Numbered from the stretch's first letter, positions 16,701 through 26,055 are shown. The stretch: DNA of 38,037 nucleotides from Alphaproteobacteria bacterium (GCA_028280665.1 JANQLJ010000103.1:1-38037); one strand, 5' to 3'. The notes: generated by a model not told the origin, from the sequence alone. A program made the numbers and translations.

Positions 16701-17531
16701 ATGACCGAGGGAACGCGAGGGCCATTTCATTTGCATCTCATCTCCGATGCCACCGGGGAAACCCTGGCTTCGGTGGCGAAGGCGGCTTGCGCGCAGTTCG
16801 AAGACGCCGACCCCATTGAGCATCTTTATGCCCTTGTCCGGACGGGCCGTCAGCTTGACCGGGCGCTCAGGGAAATCGAAGCGGCCCCCGGCCTTGTCAT
16901 GTTCACGCTGATGAACGAGGACTTGCGCGCGCGGCTCGAAGAGCGCTGCCGGAAGATGGCAATGCCGTGCGTGGCGGTGCTCGACGGAACCCTGGGCGAG
17001 CTGTCGCGCTATCTCGGCCGGGAGCAGACCCACAGAACCGCCGGGCAGCACCAGCTCGATGAGGCCTATTTTCAGCGTATCGAAGCTCTCAACTACACAA
17101 TGGCCCACGACGATGGGCAGAACCTCGAAGGGCTCGGCGAGGCGGATGTGATTCTGGTTGGCGTGAGCCGCACGTCGAAAACGCCCACCTGCATGTATCT
17201 CGCAAACCGGGGCGTTAAAGCCGCGAATGTGCCGCTTGTCCCGGATGTGCCGCTGCCGGAAGAGCTTTATCAGGCCAAAGGTCCGCTCATTATCGGCATC
17301 ACCGTCAGCGCGGACCGGCTGATCCAAGTGCGGCGCAACCGGCTTCTGTCGCTCAACGAGTCGGCGGAAACCGGTTACACCGACCCCGATGAGGTGAAGC
17401 GCGAGGTGGTCGGGGCCCGGCGGCTTTTTACCAAGGCGGGCTGGCCGGTGATTGATGTCTCGCGCCGCTCGATCGAAGAAACCGCCGCCGCCGCGTTCAA
17501 CCTCCTCCAAGATGCACGGACGGAAACATGA
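16701..17531 (+). CDS. ppsR: Pyruvate, phosphate dikinase regulatory protein (kinase/pyrophosphorylase)
   Basis: A DUF299 protein of about 276 residues. Relatives switch pyruvate phosphate dikinase or PEP synthase off by ADP-dependent phosphorylation and on by Pi-dependent dephosphorylation, yielding PPi. It shows the N-terminal FHLHLISDATGETL motif, a P-loop-like GVSRTSKTPTCMYLA near 151-165 and the PLVPDVPLPEEL block. A TTG six bases upstream is in frame, but ATG at 16701 is preferred. It is the first gene to the right of the proposed origin and its stop overlaps the maf ATG (ATGA). Which dikinase it controls here cannot be told; no target gene lies in the window. Confidence 0.93.
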   Translation: MTEGTRGPFHLHLISDATGETLASVAKAACAQFEDADPIEHLYALVRTGRQLDRALREIEAAPGLVMFTLMNEDLRARLEERCRKMAMPCVAVLDGTLGELSRYLGREQTHRTAGQHQLDEAYFQRIEALNYTMAHDDGQNLEGLGEADVILVGVSRTSKTPTCMYLANRGVKAANVPLVPDVPLPEELYQAKGPLIIGITVSADRLIQVRRNRLLSLNESAETGYTDPDEVKREVVGARRLFTKAGWPVIDVSRRSIEETAAAAFNLLQDARTET

Positions 17532-18130
17532 GCGCGCTGCGTCTTGTTCTTGCGTCAGCAAGCCCGGCGCGCGCCGCCATGCTGAAAGGTGCAGGGCTGA
17601 ACGTCGAAGTAAGGCCCGCAAGCATCGACGAGACGGCCTTGCGCGAGCATCTCATCCAGGAAGGCGCGGCGCTTTCGGATATCGCCGCGCTACTTGCCGA
17701 AGCCAAAGCGAAAATCATTGCGCGGGAAGAACCGGAGGCCCTTGTCATCGGTGCCGATCAGCTTTTGGTTCTGGGCCATGAGATTTTCGCAAAACCCGGC
17801 GATATTGCCGCTGCGCGCGAAACGCTCCAACGCCTGCGCGGCAAGACCCACGAGCTTATCTCGGCGGCGGTGCTGGTGCGGGGCCTGGATCTTCTCTGGC
17901 GCGGCAGCGACGCGGCGCGGCTGACCATGCGCGCTTTCTCCGATGGGTTTCTGGAGGGTTATCTCGAAGCCGAAGGCGAAGATGTGCTCACAAGCGTGGG
18001 CGCCTACCGCCTTGAAGGGCGCGGCGCGCAGCTTTTCTCGCAAGTCGAAGGCGATTACTTCACTATCTTGGGGCTCCCGCTTTTTATGCTGTTGGATGTC
18101 TTGCGCGAAGCGGGAGTGCTGCCGTCATGA
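17528..18130 (+). CDS. maf: Maf-like nucleoside triphosphate pyrophosphatase
   Basis: Maf proteins hydrolyse non-canonical or excess nucleoside triphosphates to the monophosphate and PPi. The 200-residue sequence opens with the signature LRLVLASASPARAAMLKGAGL, has the catalytic-acid region VIGADQLLVLGHEIFAKPGD near 73-92 and VGAYRLEGRGAQLF near 157-170. Its ATG overlaps the ppsR stop and its stop overlaps the aroE ATG, both as ATGA, so the four-gene chain to coaE is translationally coupled. The YhdE versus YceF substrate group cannot be assigned with confidence. Confidence 0.93.
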   Translation: MSALRLVLASASPARAAMLKGAGLNVEVRPASIDETALREHLIQEGAALSDIAALLAEAKAKIIAREEPEALVIGADQLLVLGHEIFAKPGDIAAARETLQRLRGKTHELISAAVLVRGLDLLWRGSDAARLTMRAFSDGFLEGYLEAEGEDVLTSVGAYRLEGRGAQLFSQVEGDYFTILGLPLFMLLDVLREAGVLPS

Positions 18131-18972
18131 GTGTTTCAAGGAAAAAAGCCGGCGTCATGGGCTGGCCCGTGGCCCATTCGCTTTCGCCGGCGCTTCACGG
18201 CTATTGGCTCCGGCAATATGGGGTTGACGGCTCTTACGAGCACATGGCCGTGCCGCCCGAAGAACTCGGCAGCGCGATCCGTGAGCTGAGCGCAAAAGGA
18301 TTCGCGGGCGCAAACGTAACCGTTCCTCATAAGGAAGCCGCGGCGCGCCTGATGGACCGGCTTGATGACGCGGCGCGCGCCCTCGGTGCTGTCAATCTCA
18401 TCATTGCGCACGAAGACAGCACCCTCGAAGGCCGCAACACAGACGGCTTTGGATTTGTGGAGAACTTAAAAGCCTGCACCCCTGGTTTCGCATTCAACGG
18501 CGTGCGCGCCGTCGTTCTCGGCGCGGGCGGCACTGCAAAAGCGGTGGCTCATGCGCTGACACACGAAGGCTCTTCGGTGACGGTTGCAAACCGCACCGAA
18601 GAACGGGCCCATGATCTTGCGCGGCGGATTGCCAATGTAAGCGTTGTTCCGTGGACAGAACGAAATACAGCGCTCGAGGGTGCAACCCTTCTGGTCAACA
18701 CAACCCTTCTCGGGATGGCGGGCCAACCACCGCTTGAGATAGACCTTGCGGGCCTTGCAGCGGGCGCCGTGGTGGCGGACTGCGTTTATGCACCGCTTGA
18801 AACAGAACTCTTGCGCACAGCGAGGGAGAAAGGCCTTGTTACCGCCGACGGCCTTGGCATGCTCATTCATCAGGCCCGGCCTGCGTTCAAAGCCTGGTTC
18901 GGCGTTGACCCCGAGGTGATGGAAGGCCTACGCACATATCTCGTGGAAGCGCAAAAGGAGATGGGATCATGA
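18127..18972 (+). CDS. aroE: Shikimate dehydrogenase
   Basis: AroE reduces 3-dehydroshikimate to shikimate with NADPH in aromatic amino acid synthesis. The 281-residue protein has the substrate site GWPVAHSLSPALHGYW near 12-27, catalytic Lys69 in NVTVPHKE, Asp106 in NTDGFGF, and the NADP-binding GAGGTAKAV near 136-144 with NRTEERA. It sits in the ppsR-maf-aroE-coaE chain with ATGA overlaps on both sides. Confidence 0.97.
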   Translation: MSVSRKKAGVMGWPVAHSLSPALHGYWLRQYGVDGSYEHMAVPPEELGSAIRELSAKGFAGANVTVPHKEAAARLMDRLDDAARALGAVNLIIAHEDSTLEGRNTDGFGFVENLKACTPGFAFNGVRAVVLGAGGTAKAVAHALTHEGSSVTVANRTEERAHDLARRIANVSVVPWTERNTALEGATLLVNTTLLGMAGQPPLEIDLAGLAAGAVVADCVYAPLETELLRTAREKGLVTADGLGMLIHQARPAFKAWFGVDPEVMEGLRTYLVEAQKEMGS

Positions 18973-19568
18973 TGCTCGTTGGGCTGACCGGCTCCATCGG
19001 CATGGGCAAAACCGCGACGGCAAAACTCTTTGCCGAGCTGGGCGTGCCGGTCTATGACGCGGATGCGGCGGTGCACGAGCTTTACGACAAAGACCCGGGC
19101 GCTGCGGAAGCCATTGGCGCGGCATTTCCCGGCGCCATCAAGGGAGGCGTGGTCGACCGCGCAGCCCTCTCAAAGATCGTTACGGATGACCCCGAAGCCT
19201 TCAAGGTGCTCGAAGGTATCATCCATCCGTTGGTCGCCAAGAAACAGCAAGACTGGCTCGCCGCCCGGCGGGCGGAAGGCACGGATCTCGTGGTGCTCGA
19301 CATTCCGCTCCTTTATGAGACGGGCGGGGAGGCCCGCGTGGACAAGGTCGTGGTAGTGAGCGCGCCTGTGGAGCTTCAGCGCGGCCGCGTGCTTGAACGG
19401 GAAGGCATGACCGAGGAAAAGCTCGCCGCCATATTGGCGCGTCAGGTACCGGACGAGGAAAAGTGCAAGCGCGCCGACTACATCGTGGAGACCTCGGGCG
19501 GGCTCGATAACGCGCGCGAACAAGTGCGCGCCGTGATCAGAGATTTAAGGCGGAAAATTCCAAGTTAG
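18969..19568 (+). CDS. coaE: Dephospho-CoA kinase
   Basis: CoaE phosphorylates the 3'-hydroxyl of dephospho-CoA, the last step of coenzyme A synthesis. The 199-residue product has the P-loop [11 protein letters not shown] (residues 5-15), [12 protein letters not shown] near 28-39 and the lid-region [15 protein letters not shown] pattern. ATG at 18969 overlaps the aroE stop as ATGA; an adjacent ATG at 18972 could be used instead. dnaQ follows 64 bp later. Confidence 0.96.
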   Translation: MMLVGLTGSIGMGKTATAKLFAELGVPVYDADAAVHELYDKDPGAAEAIGAAFPGAIKGGVVDRAALSKIVTDDPEAFKVLEGIIHPLVAKKQQDWLAARRAEGTDLVVLDIPLLYETGGEARVDKVVVVSAPVELQRGRVLEREGMTEEKLAAILARQVPDEEKCKRADYIVETSGGLDNAREQVRAVIRDLRRKIPS

Positions 19569-19632
19569 GCGCTGGACGGAAGCGCGGCGCATTTGTCATG
19601 ATGGCGCCCGGGCAAAAAGGGGCACTCACCTG

Positions 19633-20316
19633 ATGCGCGAAATTGTTCTCGATACGGAAACCACGGGCTTCGACCCCGAGACCGGCGACCGCGTTGTGGA
19701 AATCGGCGCGCTTGAGCTCATCCATCATGTGCCCACGGGCAAAAGCTATCACCAATACATCAACCCCGAGCGCGACATGCCCCAAAGCGCCTTCGAGGTG
19801 CACGGACTTTCCGAGGAGTTCTTGTCAGACAAACCCTTGTTCGCCGACGTGGTGGACGGATTTTTGGACTTTGCGGGTGATGCGCCGCTGGTCATCCACA
19901 ACGCAGCGTTCGATATGAAGTTCCTGAATGCGGAATTGAAGCTTGCGGCCCACGCGCCTCTTCCCCTTGGCCGCGCGGTGGACACGCTGTTGATCGCGCG
20001 GCGCAAATATCCTGGCGCCCCGGCAAGTCTCGATGCGCTCTGTAAGCGCTTTGGCGTCGATGCGAGCGAGCGCACGCTGCACGGCGCGCTTTTGGATGCG
20101 CAGCTCTTGGCCGAGGTCTATCTTGAGCTTGTGGGGGGCCGCGAGCCTGGGCTGACGCTTTCCGAAGACGACGATGCGCCGGCGGCGCATGAGGGCGAAG
20201 GCGCCCGGCGCGAGCCCCGTCCACGCGCCCTTGCTTCGCGTCTTACAGGCGATGAAGCCGCCGCCCATGCCGCCTTTGTCGAACGGCTCGGTGAGGCCGC
20301 GCTCTGGAAAAGCTAG
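19633..20316 (+). CDS. dnaQ: DNA polymerase III epsilon subunit (proofreading exonuclease)
   Basis: DnaQ is the 3'-5' proofreading exonuclease of the replicative polymerase. The 227-residue protein shows ExoI DTETTG with Asp7 and Glu9, ExoII around [16 protein letters not shown] near 92-107, and ExoIII-type [18 protein letters not shown] near 151-168. The C-terminal segment is alanine- and charge-rich, as in other alphaproteobacterial epsilon subunits that bind the alpha subunit. It is convergent with secB, with 3 bp between stops. Confidence 0.96.
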   Translation: MREIVLDTETTGFDPETGDRVVEIGALELIHHVPTGKSYHQYINPERDMPQSAFEVHGLSEEFLSDKPLFADVVDGFLDFAGDAPLVIHNAAFDMKFLNAELKLAAHAPLPLGRAVDTLLIARRKYPGAPASLDALCKRFGVDASERTLHGALLDAQLLAEVYLELVGGREPGLTLSEDDDAPAAHEGEGARREPRPRALASRLTGDEAAAHAAFVERLGEAALWKS

Positions 20317-20319
20317 CGC

Positions 20320-20880
20320 TTAGTTTTCTTCGGCTTGTGCCGCGGCTTTGGGCGCCTCTCCTTGCGCGCCGCTTTCTTCGGATTGCTGGGCAAGGCGCTG
20401 GCGGTAGAGGCTCTCGAAATCCATGTAATCAAGCGCAAGCGGCGGGAAGCCGCCATCGCGGGTCATGTCCGACATGACGCGGCGAGCAAAGGGGAACAGG
20501 AACCGCGGGGCTTCAATCAGCAAAAGCGGCTGCAAATGCTCGTCGGGAATGTTGGAGATGGAAAAAAGCCCGGCATAAAGAAGCTCGGCGATAAAGGCGA
20601 CGTTTTCCCCGCGCGTTGCCTTGGCCGTGAGTTGCAAGGCGATTTCATACTGCCCCTCGCCGAATTTGCGCGGTATCACATCGACGATGATGTCGATCGC
20701 GGGCTGAGGCAGGCCGGTTCCGAGGGATTGGGGCGCATTGGGGCTTTCGAAGGACTGGTCCTTCACATATTGCGAGACGATGCGGAATTGACCCCCTTGC
20801 CCCCCTTGGGCGGTTCCGCCTTTGTTACCATCCTCTGCACCTGCGCTGCCGGCGCCTTCCGCGCCATCCTGATTGCTCAT
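20320..20880 (-). CDS. secB: Protein-export chaperone SecB
   Basis: SecB is the homotetrameric chaperone that keeps preproteins unfolded and hands them to SecA. The core FRIVSQYVKDQSFESPNAPQSL, followed by GQYEIALQLTAKATRGENVAFIAELLYAGLF and APRFLFPFARRVMSDMTRDGGFPPLALDYMDFESLY, is diagnostic. The frame is open upstream to 20910, but ATG at 20880 has a purine-rich site (GGGGGAC) before it and gives a 186-residue protein with a Gly/Ala-rich low-complexity N-terminus and an alanine/glutamate-rich C-terminus. It is convergent with dnaQ and precedes fxsA in the usual alphaproteobacterial order. Confidence 0.96.
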   Translation of the reverse strand: MSNQDGAEGAGSAGAEDGNKGGTAQGGQGGQFRIVSQYVKDQSFESPNAPQSLGTGLPQPAIDIIVDVIPRKFGEGQYEIALQLTAKATRGENVAFIAELLYAGLFSISNIPDEHLQPLLLIEAPRFLFPFARRVMSDMTRDGGFPPLALDYMDFESLYRQRLAQQSEESGAQGEAPKAAAQAEEN

Positions 20881-20959
20881 GTCCCCCGCTCTTTCCCTAG
20901 CTGGTCTCAATGAATTGCGGGGCCTCTAGCATGTCTCGCCGGGGGGCACAAGAAATCGC

Positions 20960-21397
20960 CTAGTCGTCCCGCTCCCGCGCGTCGCCTTCAATAGTGGGCC
21001 CTGCGCCCGGGTCTTGCGGCCGTACCACATGAACGTCCATGCGGGCACGCAAATGGCGGAACACCACTTGGGCGAGCCAGCGGCGCAGCGGCGGCACCAG
21101 CAGCAGGAACCCGATAGCGTCGGTCACGAGCCCCGGCGTCAGCAACAACGCGCCCGCCACCAGAAGAAAAGCGCCGTCGGTCACCTCGCGCACGGGCAAT
21201 TCCCCCGCCCGCAGGGTTTCTTGCGCCCGGGCCCAGGTTGATAGCCCTTGCGCACGCCAAAGTGCGGCACCCAGGACGGCGGTAAGGATCACCACGCCCA
21301 AGGTGGGCCACAGCCCGATGAGACTGCCCACCTCGATAAAGACCGCAATCTCAATAAGGGGCGTCAGCAGAAAAAGAAGAAAGAGGATCAGTGCCAT
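20960..21397 (-). CDS. fxsA: FxsA family membrane protein
   Basis: A 145-residue FxsA protein, a small inner-membrane family whose E. coli member affects exclusion of phage T7 by the F plasmid; the molecular role is unclear. It begins MALILFLLFLLTPLIEIAVFIEVGSLIGLWPTLGVVILTAVLGAALWRAQG, with two membrane segments typical of FxsA, and has a further hydrophobic pair (GAFLLVAGALLLTPGLVTDAIGFLLLVPPLR, residues 75-105) before a charged C-terminal tail. It lies upstream of secB on the same strand and diverges from timA. Confidence 0.92.
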   Translation of the reverse strand: MALILFLLFLLTPLIEIAVFIEVGSLIGLWPTLGVVILTAVLGAALWRAQGLSTWARAQETLRAGELPVREVTDGAFLLVAGALLLTPGLVTDAIGFLLLVPPLRRWLAQVVFRHLRARMDVHVVRPQDPGAGPTIEGDARERDD

Positions 21398-21636
21398 ATC
21401 ATCGCCGTTTGATTTGCTTATTCCGCGAATTCGCCCTATTTCCTTGTCAAAACCAGCCTGCTTTAAGGGCGTTTTGCGCTTCGGCTGGACCGCGCCCCGC
21501 CCTCAAGAGTAAGCTTGGCAGGAATGGGGCCCGGCGGCTCGGGGCGCGAGGTGGTACGCAAGGGCCCTGAACCCCATATAGGGGCTGCGGATACGGAATT
21601 CAGCCTTTTTGCCACGCAGCGGAGTTAGGCAAGATC
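21398..21636. promoter_or_regulatory. Divergent fxsA-timA intergenic region
   Basis: This 239-bp gap must hold promoters for fxsA (minus) and timA (plus). A short palindrome CCCC-ATATA-GGGG sits at 21572-21584, about 50 bp before timA. No confident -35/-10 pairs were found. Confidence 0.35.
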
Positions 21637-22311
21637 TTGGCTTACATCGATATCATTCTTCTGGCGGTCATCGCGGCTTTCATCATCTGGCGGCTGTGGG
21701 GCGTATTGGGCCGCCGCGAGGGTCATGAAAATCCCACCGATGCTTTCGGCGGCCGCCGCGCGCCCGCAAGCCACCGGTCGGGCAACGACAACGTGGTGCC
21801 GCTGCCGGGCGCGCCCGAGACGGCCGGTGCCGGTGATGCGGGTGCAGCGCCCGAAAACGCGAATGTCGCTCAGGGACTCATGGAACTGCAACTCGCCGAC
21901 CGCCATTTCGATGCGGGCGTGTTTTTGGGCGGCGCGCGGCAGGCCTACGAGATGATCGTCACCGCGTTTGCCGCGGGCGACCGGCGCGAGTTGCGCACCC
22001 TTCTTTCCGATGAAGTCTATGAAGATTTCGATGCGGCGCTCAGTGCCCGTGATGAGGAGGGGCTCACCGTTGAGACCACGTTCGTGGGGCTCGACGATGC
22101 GGAAATCACCGCCGCCGGTATGCGCGGCCGCATGGCCGAAGCGACAGTGCGGTTCGTGAGCGAGATCATTTCGCTGACCAAGAACATGGACGGTGTCGTT
22201 GTCGAGGGCGACCCGACCACCGTGCGTAAAGTCACCGACATCTGGACGTTCGCCCGCGATACCTCGTCAACCGATCCCAACTGGCTTTTGATCGCCACAG
22301 ACGAAGGCTAA
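21637..22311 (+). CDS. Tim44-domain protein (TimA-like)
   Basis: A 224-residue inner-membrane protein with an N-terminal anchor (YIDIILLAVIAAFIIWRLWGVLGRR) and a C-terminal Tim44-like domain (GARQAYEMIVTAFAAGDRRELRTLLSDEVYEDFDAAL ... VRFVSEIISLTKN...VTDIWTFARDTSSTDPNWLLIATDE). Alphaproteobacterial relatives are the bacterial counterparts of the mitochondrial import factor Tim44. The start is TTG at 21637, before the anchor, with AGG seven bases upstream. Order timA-mltA-smr next to fxsA-secB is conserved in the class and suggests an envelope or export role, which is inference. Confidence 0.9.
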   Translation: MAYIDIILLAVIAAFIIWRLWGVLGRREGHENPTDAFGGRRAPASHRSGNDNVVPLPGAPETAGAGDAGAAPENANVAQGLMELQLADRHFDAGVFLGGARQAYEMIVTAFAAGDRRELRTLLSDEVYEDFDAALSARDEEGLTVETTFVGLDDAEITAAGMRGRMAEATVRFVSEIISLTKNMDGVVVEGDPTTVRKVTDIWTFARDTSSTDPNWLLIATDEG

Positions 22312-22318
22312 GCCGCCC

Positions 22319-23503
22319 ATGCGTGCGGCGGGCTACGCTGTTGTAGGCATCGGCGCGGCGGCGCTTCTTTTCTATGCGGTGTTTTTCGCGCCAAGGCCCG
22401 AGGCGCCCGACCAGCTTGTCTTTGACGTCGCCAGCTTTGATGACTTGCCCGGTTGGGAAAGCGCTGAGCTATCCGAATCCCTGACGGCCTTTCAGCGCTC
22501 TTGCGATCTTTTCCGCGCGCGCACCCTTGCTTTGGGCGATGCCAATGGCGAGGCGTGGATTGGGGCCTGCATGGCGGCGGACAGCGCCATGGTGGCGGCC
22601 ATGGATATGGAAGTAATTGCGCGTAATTTCTTTGAAAGCAGCTTCACACCCCTCCGCATACGGAATAATCGAAAGAGGCGCGGGCTTTTTACTGGCTATT
22701 ATGAACCTGAGCTGCGGGGGAGCCTCACGCGGACGGCGGAATTCACGGCGCCCTTGCTCGCCCGGCCCGGCGATCTTGTCATGGTGAACCTTTCGGCGTT
22801 TCCGGGTGATCATACCGGCCGTATCGCGGGCCGGGTTGCGGACGGGCACTTGCAGCCTTTTGAAGATCGCGCCGCCATTGAAGACGGTGCGTTTGAGGGC
22901 GCGGACGTGCTCGCCTGGGTAGCGCCGGTGGATGCGTTCTTTCTGCATATCCAAGGCTCGGGCCGGGTGGTGCTTCCCGGTGGCGCGGTGTTGCGCGTGG
23001 GCTACGCGGGCCAGAACGGGCACCCTTACACCGCCATTGGCCGCGTGCTGGTGGAACGGGGCGAGATGACCCTTGATGAGGCGTCCATGCAGTCGATCCG
23101 CGCCTGGCTTGCTGCTAACCCGGACGAAGCGGCAGACGTGATGCGCGAGAATGCGTCTTATGTGTTCTTTCGTGAACTTGATGTGCCGAACCCAAATCTC
23201 GGGCCCCTCGGCGCGGGCGGCACGGCCTTGACGCCCGGCTACTCCCTTGCGGTGGATTTGAACTTTCATGCCCTCGGCGCGCCCGTCTTTGTGGCGACGG
23301 AACTGCCCGATGGCACGACCTTCCGTCGGCTGATGATCATGCAGGACACCGGCGGTGCCATCAGGGGCCCTGTGCGCGGGGACATCTTTTTCGGCTTTGG
23401 CGGGGGCGCGGGCGAGGTTGCCGGGCGGATGCGTAGCCAGGGCGAAATGTGGGTACTGGTGCCCAATGCGGTGGCCGCGCGCATAAGAGCGGCCCAGCAA
23501 TGA
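22319..23503 (+). CDS. mltA: Membrane-bound lytic murein transglycosylase A
   Basis: MltA cleaves the glycan strands of peptidoglycan to 1,6-anhydromuropeptides. The 394-residue protein has the barwin-like MltA domain (GLFTGYYEPELRGSLTRTAEF near 121-141, then FFLHIQGSGRVVLPGGAVLRVGYAGQNGHPYTAIGRVL near 211-248) and the C-terminal 3D domain (RLMIMQDTGGAIRGPVRGDIFFGFG..AGEVAGRM) with its conserved aspartates. Unlike the E. coli enzyme it has no lipobox cysteine; an N-terminal hydrophobic segment (residues about 8-26) would anchor it. It is 8 bp after timA, and its stop overlaps the smr ATG (ATGA). Confidence 0.95.
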   Translation: MRAAGYAVVGIGAAALLFYAVFFAPRPEAPDQLVFDVASFDDLPGWESAELSESLTAFQRSCDLFRARTLALGDANGEAWIGACMAADSAMVAAMDMEVIARNFFESSFTPLRIRNNRKRRGLFTGYYEPELRGSLTRTAEFTAPLLARPGDLVMVNLSAFPGDHTGRIAGRVADGHLQPFEDRAAIEDGAFEGADVLAWVAPVDAFFLHIQGSGRVVLPGGAVLRVGYAGQNGHPYTAIGRVLVERGEMTLDEASMQSIRAWLAANPDEAADVMRENASYVFFRELDVPNPNLGPLGAGGTALTPGYSLAVDLNFHALGAPVFVATELPDGTTFRRLMIMQDTGGAIRGPVRGDIFFGFGGGAGEVAGRMRSQGEMWVLVPNAVAARIRAAQQ

Positions 23504-24042
23504 CGCGCCGTCCCCTAAAGCCCGAAGAACAAAAGCTCTGGCGGGAAGTTACGCGCGGGGTCAGCCGTCTTGAGCATGAGCCGCAGCGTGATAGCGAAGA
23601 ACCTGCTGGGAAATCTGTGCGGAAGAGACCGCAATCTTTCCCGCAGCCAACGCCGTCTCCCCTGCGAGATATGCCGCCTGCGGAACAAATGGCGCTTGAT
23701 GCGGCGACGCAGAGAAAACTCAGGCGCGGCCGCGCGGCAATCGATGGCACCATCGATCTTCATGGGCTGCGCCAGGCCGAAGCCCACGCCGTGCTTACGG
23801 CGTTTATTCTCCAATCAAGGGAGCGCGGGCACCGCTGCGTTCTGGTGATCACCGGCAAGGGCACAAAGGGCGAGCGGGCGGAAAGCCCTTACGAAGCGCC
23901 CGGCCCCGGCATCCTGCGCACGCGGTTAAGGCAGTGGCTCGCCGAGCCGCCCTTGCGCGGACTTGTCTTTGGCATTGAGGAAGCCCATCCCCGCCACGGC
24001 GGCGCGGGCGCTTTTTACGTCTTTATACGGAGGAAAATTTGA
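23500..24042 (+). CDS. Smr/MutS2-type endonuclease domain protein
   Basis: A 180-residue protein with a charged, proline-rich N-terminal half and a C-terminal Smr domain: IDGTIDLHGLRQAEAHAVLTAFI near 87-108 with the conserved DLHG, then CVLVITGKGTKGE near 117-129, and the LVFGIEEAHPRHGGAGAFYVFIRRK terminus. Smr domains are DNA- or RNA-nicking domains; the free-standing type here has no MutS part. Its ATG overlaps the mltA stop, so it is coupled to the timA-mltA series. A palindromic repeat element begins 3 bp past the stop. Confidence 0.92.
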   Translation: MTRRPLKPEEQKLWREVTRGVSRLEHEPQRDSEEPAGKSVRKRPQSFPQPTPSPLRDMPPAEQMALDAATQRKLRRGRAAIDGTIDLHGLRQAEAHAVLTAFILQSRERGHRCVLVITGKGTKGERAESPYEAPGPGILRTRLRQWLAEPPLRGLVFGIEEAHPRHGGAGAFYVFIRRKI

Positions 24043-24044
24043 AT

Positions 24045-24174
24045 CGTCATTCCGGGCGTTACGGGACGCCCAAAGCCGAAGGCTTTGGCTGCGGACCGTT
24101 AGACCCGGAATCTTGCTCCACGACTCGCCGTTCGAGATTCCGGGCTCCTCACTTCGTTCGGCCCCGGAATGACG
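24045..24174. repeat. 130-bp palindromic repeat element with terminal inverted repeats
   Basis: The element lies between smr and hslU. Its ends are perfect 12-bp inverted repeats, CGTCATTCCGGG (24045-24056) and CCCGGAATGACG (24163-24174). Inside are a hairpin CCAAAGCC-GAA-GGCTTTGG (24070-24088) and a second inverted pair CCCGGAATC (24104-24112) with GATTCCGGG (24136-24144). GTCATTCCGGG-type palindromes are dispersed intergenic repeats in many alphaproteobacteria. It carries no gene and separates two convergent genes, where it could act as a bidirectional barrier to transcription. No other full copy was seen in the window. Confidence 0.88.
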
Positions 24175-24181
24175 GCAGAGG

Positions 24182-25486
24182 TTACAGCACAAACTTGCTC
24201 AAATCCGCGTTCTTCGCCAACTCGCCCAGATTTTCATTCACGTAAGCCGCGTCGATGGTAAGGCTTTCGCCGGAACGGTCGGTGGCGGTAAAGCTCACCT
24301 CGTCGAGCACCCGTTCGAGCACCGTGTGGAGCCGCCGCGCGCCGATGTTCTCCACTGTCGCGTTCACCTCCGCGGCGATATCGGCGATGGCGTCGATGCC
24401 GTCTTCTGTGAAAGTGAGCGTAAAGCCCTCGGTTCCCATCAGCGCCGTGTATTGCTTGATCAGGCTGGCTTCCGGTTCGGTCAGGATACGGACGAAATCA
24501 TCGCGGGCAAGCGCGCCCAGCTCCACGCGGATGGGAAGGCGGCCCTGCAACTCGGGCAACAGGTCCGAAGGCTTCGCCAGATGAAACGCGCCGGACGCGA
24601 TAAAGAGGATATGATCGGTCTTCACCGGCCCATGCTTGGTGGCAACGGTGGTGCCCTCGATGAGCGGCAGAAGATCGCGCTGCACCCCTTCGCGGGAGAC
24701 ATCGCCGCCGCGCGCCTCGGACCGCGCGGTGATCTTGTCGATCTCGTCGAGGAACACGATGCCATGGTTTTCAACCGCAAAGATCGCCTCGCGGATAAGT
24801 GTTTCTTCATCGAGCAGCTTGTCGCTTTCCTCGGCGATCAGGGGCGCGAAGGCATCGGCCACGGTCAGCCGCCGGGTCTTGGTGCGGCCCGCGCCCTTAC
24901 CGAAAATGTCGCCCAGATTGAGCATTCCCACTTGCGCGCCGGGCATGCCGGGAATCTCGAAGTTGCCGAAGGGGTTGGCGGTGTCGGCCACTTCGAGTTC
25001 GATTTCTTTCTCATTCAGTTCGCCCGCGCGGAGCTTGGCGCGGAAGCTCTCGCGCGTCGCCTGCCCCGCCTCGGTGCCGACGAGCGCGTCGAGCACGCGG
25101 GTCTCGGCGGCGGCATGGGCGTGGGCTTCCACCTCTTTGCGTTTTTTGTCGCGGGCAAGGCCGATGGATATTTCCACAAGGTCGCGCACGATTTGTTCCA
25201 CGTCGCGGCCCACATAGCCCACTTCCGTGAACTTGGTGGCTTCGACTTTCAGGAACGGTGCGCCCGCAAGTTTCGCAAGGCGCCGGGAAATCTCGGTCTT
25301 GCCCACCCCCGTGGGGCCGATCATCAAAATGTTCTTGGGCAGGACTTCCTCGCGCAGTTCCTCGGGTAATTGCTGCCGCCGCCAACGGTTGCGGAGCGCG
25401 ATGGCGACGGCGCGCTTGGCGTCCTTTTGGCCGACGATGAAACGGTCAAGCTCGGAGACGATCTCGCGGGGGGAAAAGGTGGTCAT
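24182..25486 (-). CDS. hslU: HslU ATPase of the HslUV (ClpYQ) protease
   Basis: HslU is the hexameric AAA+ unfoldase that feeds proteins to HslV. The 434-residue protein has the Walker A motif GPTGVGKT at residues 57-64, the pore loop GYVGRD at 90-95, an I-domain insertion (about 105-225) and Walker [12 protein letters not shown] near 243. The C-terminal tail ([17 protein letters not shown]) carries the hydrophobic end that docks into HslV. It starts 5 bp after the hslV stop, so hslVU form one operon. Family members are often heat-induced; I saw no convincing heat-shock promoter. Confidence 0.97.
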   Translation of the reverse strand: MTTFSPREIVSELDRFIVGQKDAKRAVAIALRNRWRRQQLPEELREEVLPKNILMIGPTGVGKTEISRRLAKLAGAPFLKVEATKFTEVGYVGRDVEQIVRDLVEISIGLARDKKRKEVEAHAHAAAETRVLDALVGTEAGQATRESFRAKLRAGELNEKEIELEVADTANPFGNFEIPGMPGAQVGMLNLGDIFGKGAGRTKTRRLTVADAFAPLIAEESDKLLDEETLIREAIFAVENHGIVFLDEIDKITARSEARGGDVSREGVQRDLLPLIEGTTVATKHGPVKTDHILFIASGAFHLAKPSDLLPELQGRLPIRVELGALARDDFVRILTEPEASLIKQYTALMGTEGFTLTFTEDGIDAIADIAAEVNATVENIGARRLHTVLERVLDEVSFTATDRSGESLTIDAAYVNENLGELAKNADLSKFVL

Positions 25487-25491
25487 GGGGT

Positions 25492-26055
25492 TTACGCGCT
25501 CAACTTTTCAACGGTCAGGTTTTCGTTCGTATAGACACAAATCTCGGCGGCGATGGCCATGGCCTTGCGGGCGATGGCTTCGGCGTCCGCGTCCGTCTCC
25601 AGCAGCGCCTTTGCGGCGGCGAGCGCGTAGGTCCCGCCCGAGCCGATCCCCGCAACGCCCGCTTCGGGCTCCAGCACGTCGCCGGTGCCGGTCAGCACCA
25701 GGGTGGTTTTGGCGTCCGCCACGATCATCATGGCTTCGAGACGGCGCAAGTAACGGTCCGTGCGCCAGTCCTTGGCAAGCTCGACGCAGGCGCGCAGCAA
25801 TTGATCCGGGTATTGCTCAAGCTTGGCTTCCAGCCGCTCGAACAGGGTGAAGGCATCGGCCGTTGCCCCGGCAAACCCGCCGATGACTTTATGCCCTTCT
25901 GGGCCCCCCGCGCCGAGCGGCCGCACCTTGCGCGCGGAGGCCTTGATGACGGTCTGGCCGAGCGTCACTTGCCCGTCGCCCGCGATCACGACGTCCGGGC
26001 CTTTGCGAACCGTCAGGATGGTGGTGCCGTGGAATTGGTCATTGCTGGCGCTCAT
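25492..26055 (-). CDS. hslV: HslV peptidase of the HslUV protease
   Basis: HslV is the proteasome-like peptidase chamber of HslUV. In the 187-residue protein the propeptide [10 protein letters not shown] is removed to expose the catalytic N-terminal threonine (Thr11) of [29 protein letters not shown] and [22 protein letters not shown] are family motifs. The frame is open upstream to 26220, but ATG at 26055 gives the normal short propeptide. It precedes hslU by 5 bp. Confidence 0.96.
   Translation of the reverse strand: MSASNDQFHGTTILTVRKGPDVVIAGDGQVTLGQTVIKASARKVRPLGAGGPEGHKVIGGFAGATADAFTLFERLEAKLEQYPDQLLRACVELAKDWRTDRYLRRLEAMMIVADAKTTLVLTGTGDVLEPEAGVAGIGSGGTYALAAAKALLETDADAEAIARKAMAIAAEICVYTNENLTVEKLSA

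Noticed and set aside
16490-16819. Frames across the origin gap
   Set aside because: They overlap the supported ppsR start or lack any start signal, motif or codon bias.
23963-24172. Frames inside the 130-bp palindromic repeat
   Set aside because: They are typical spurious translations of intergenic repeats.
24182-25369. Long plus-strand frames opposite hslU
   Set aside because: HslU has full AAA+ motif support on the minus strand.
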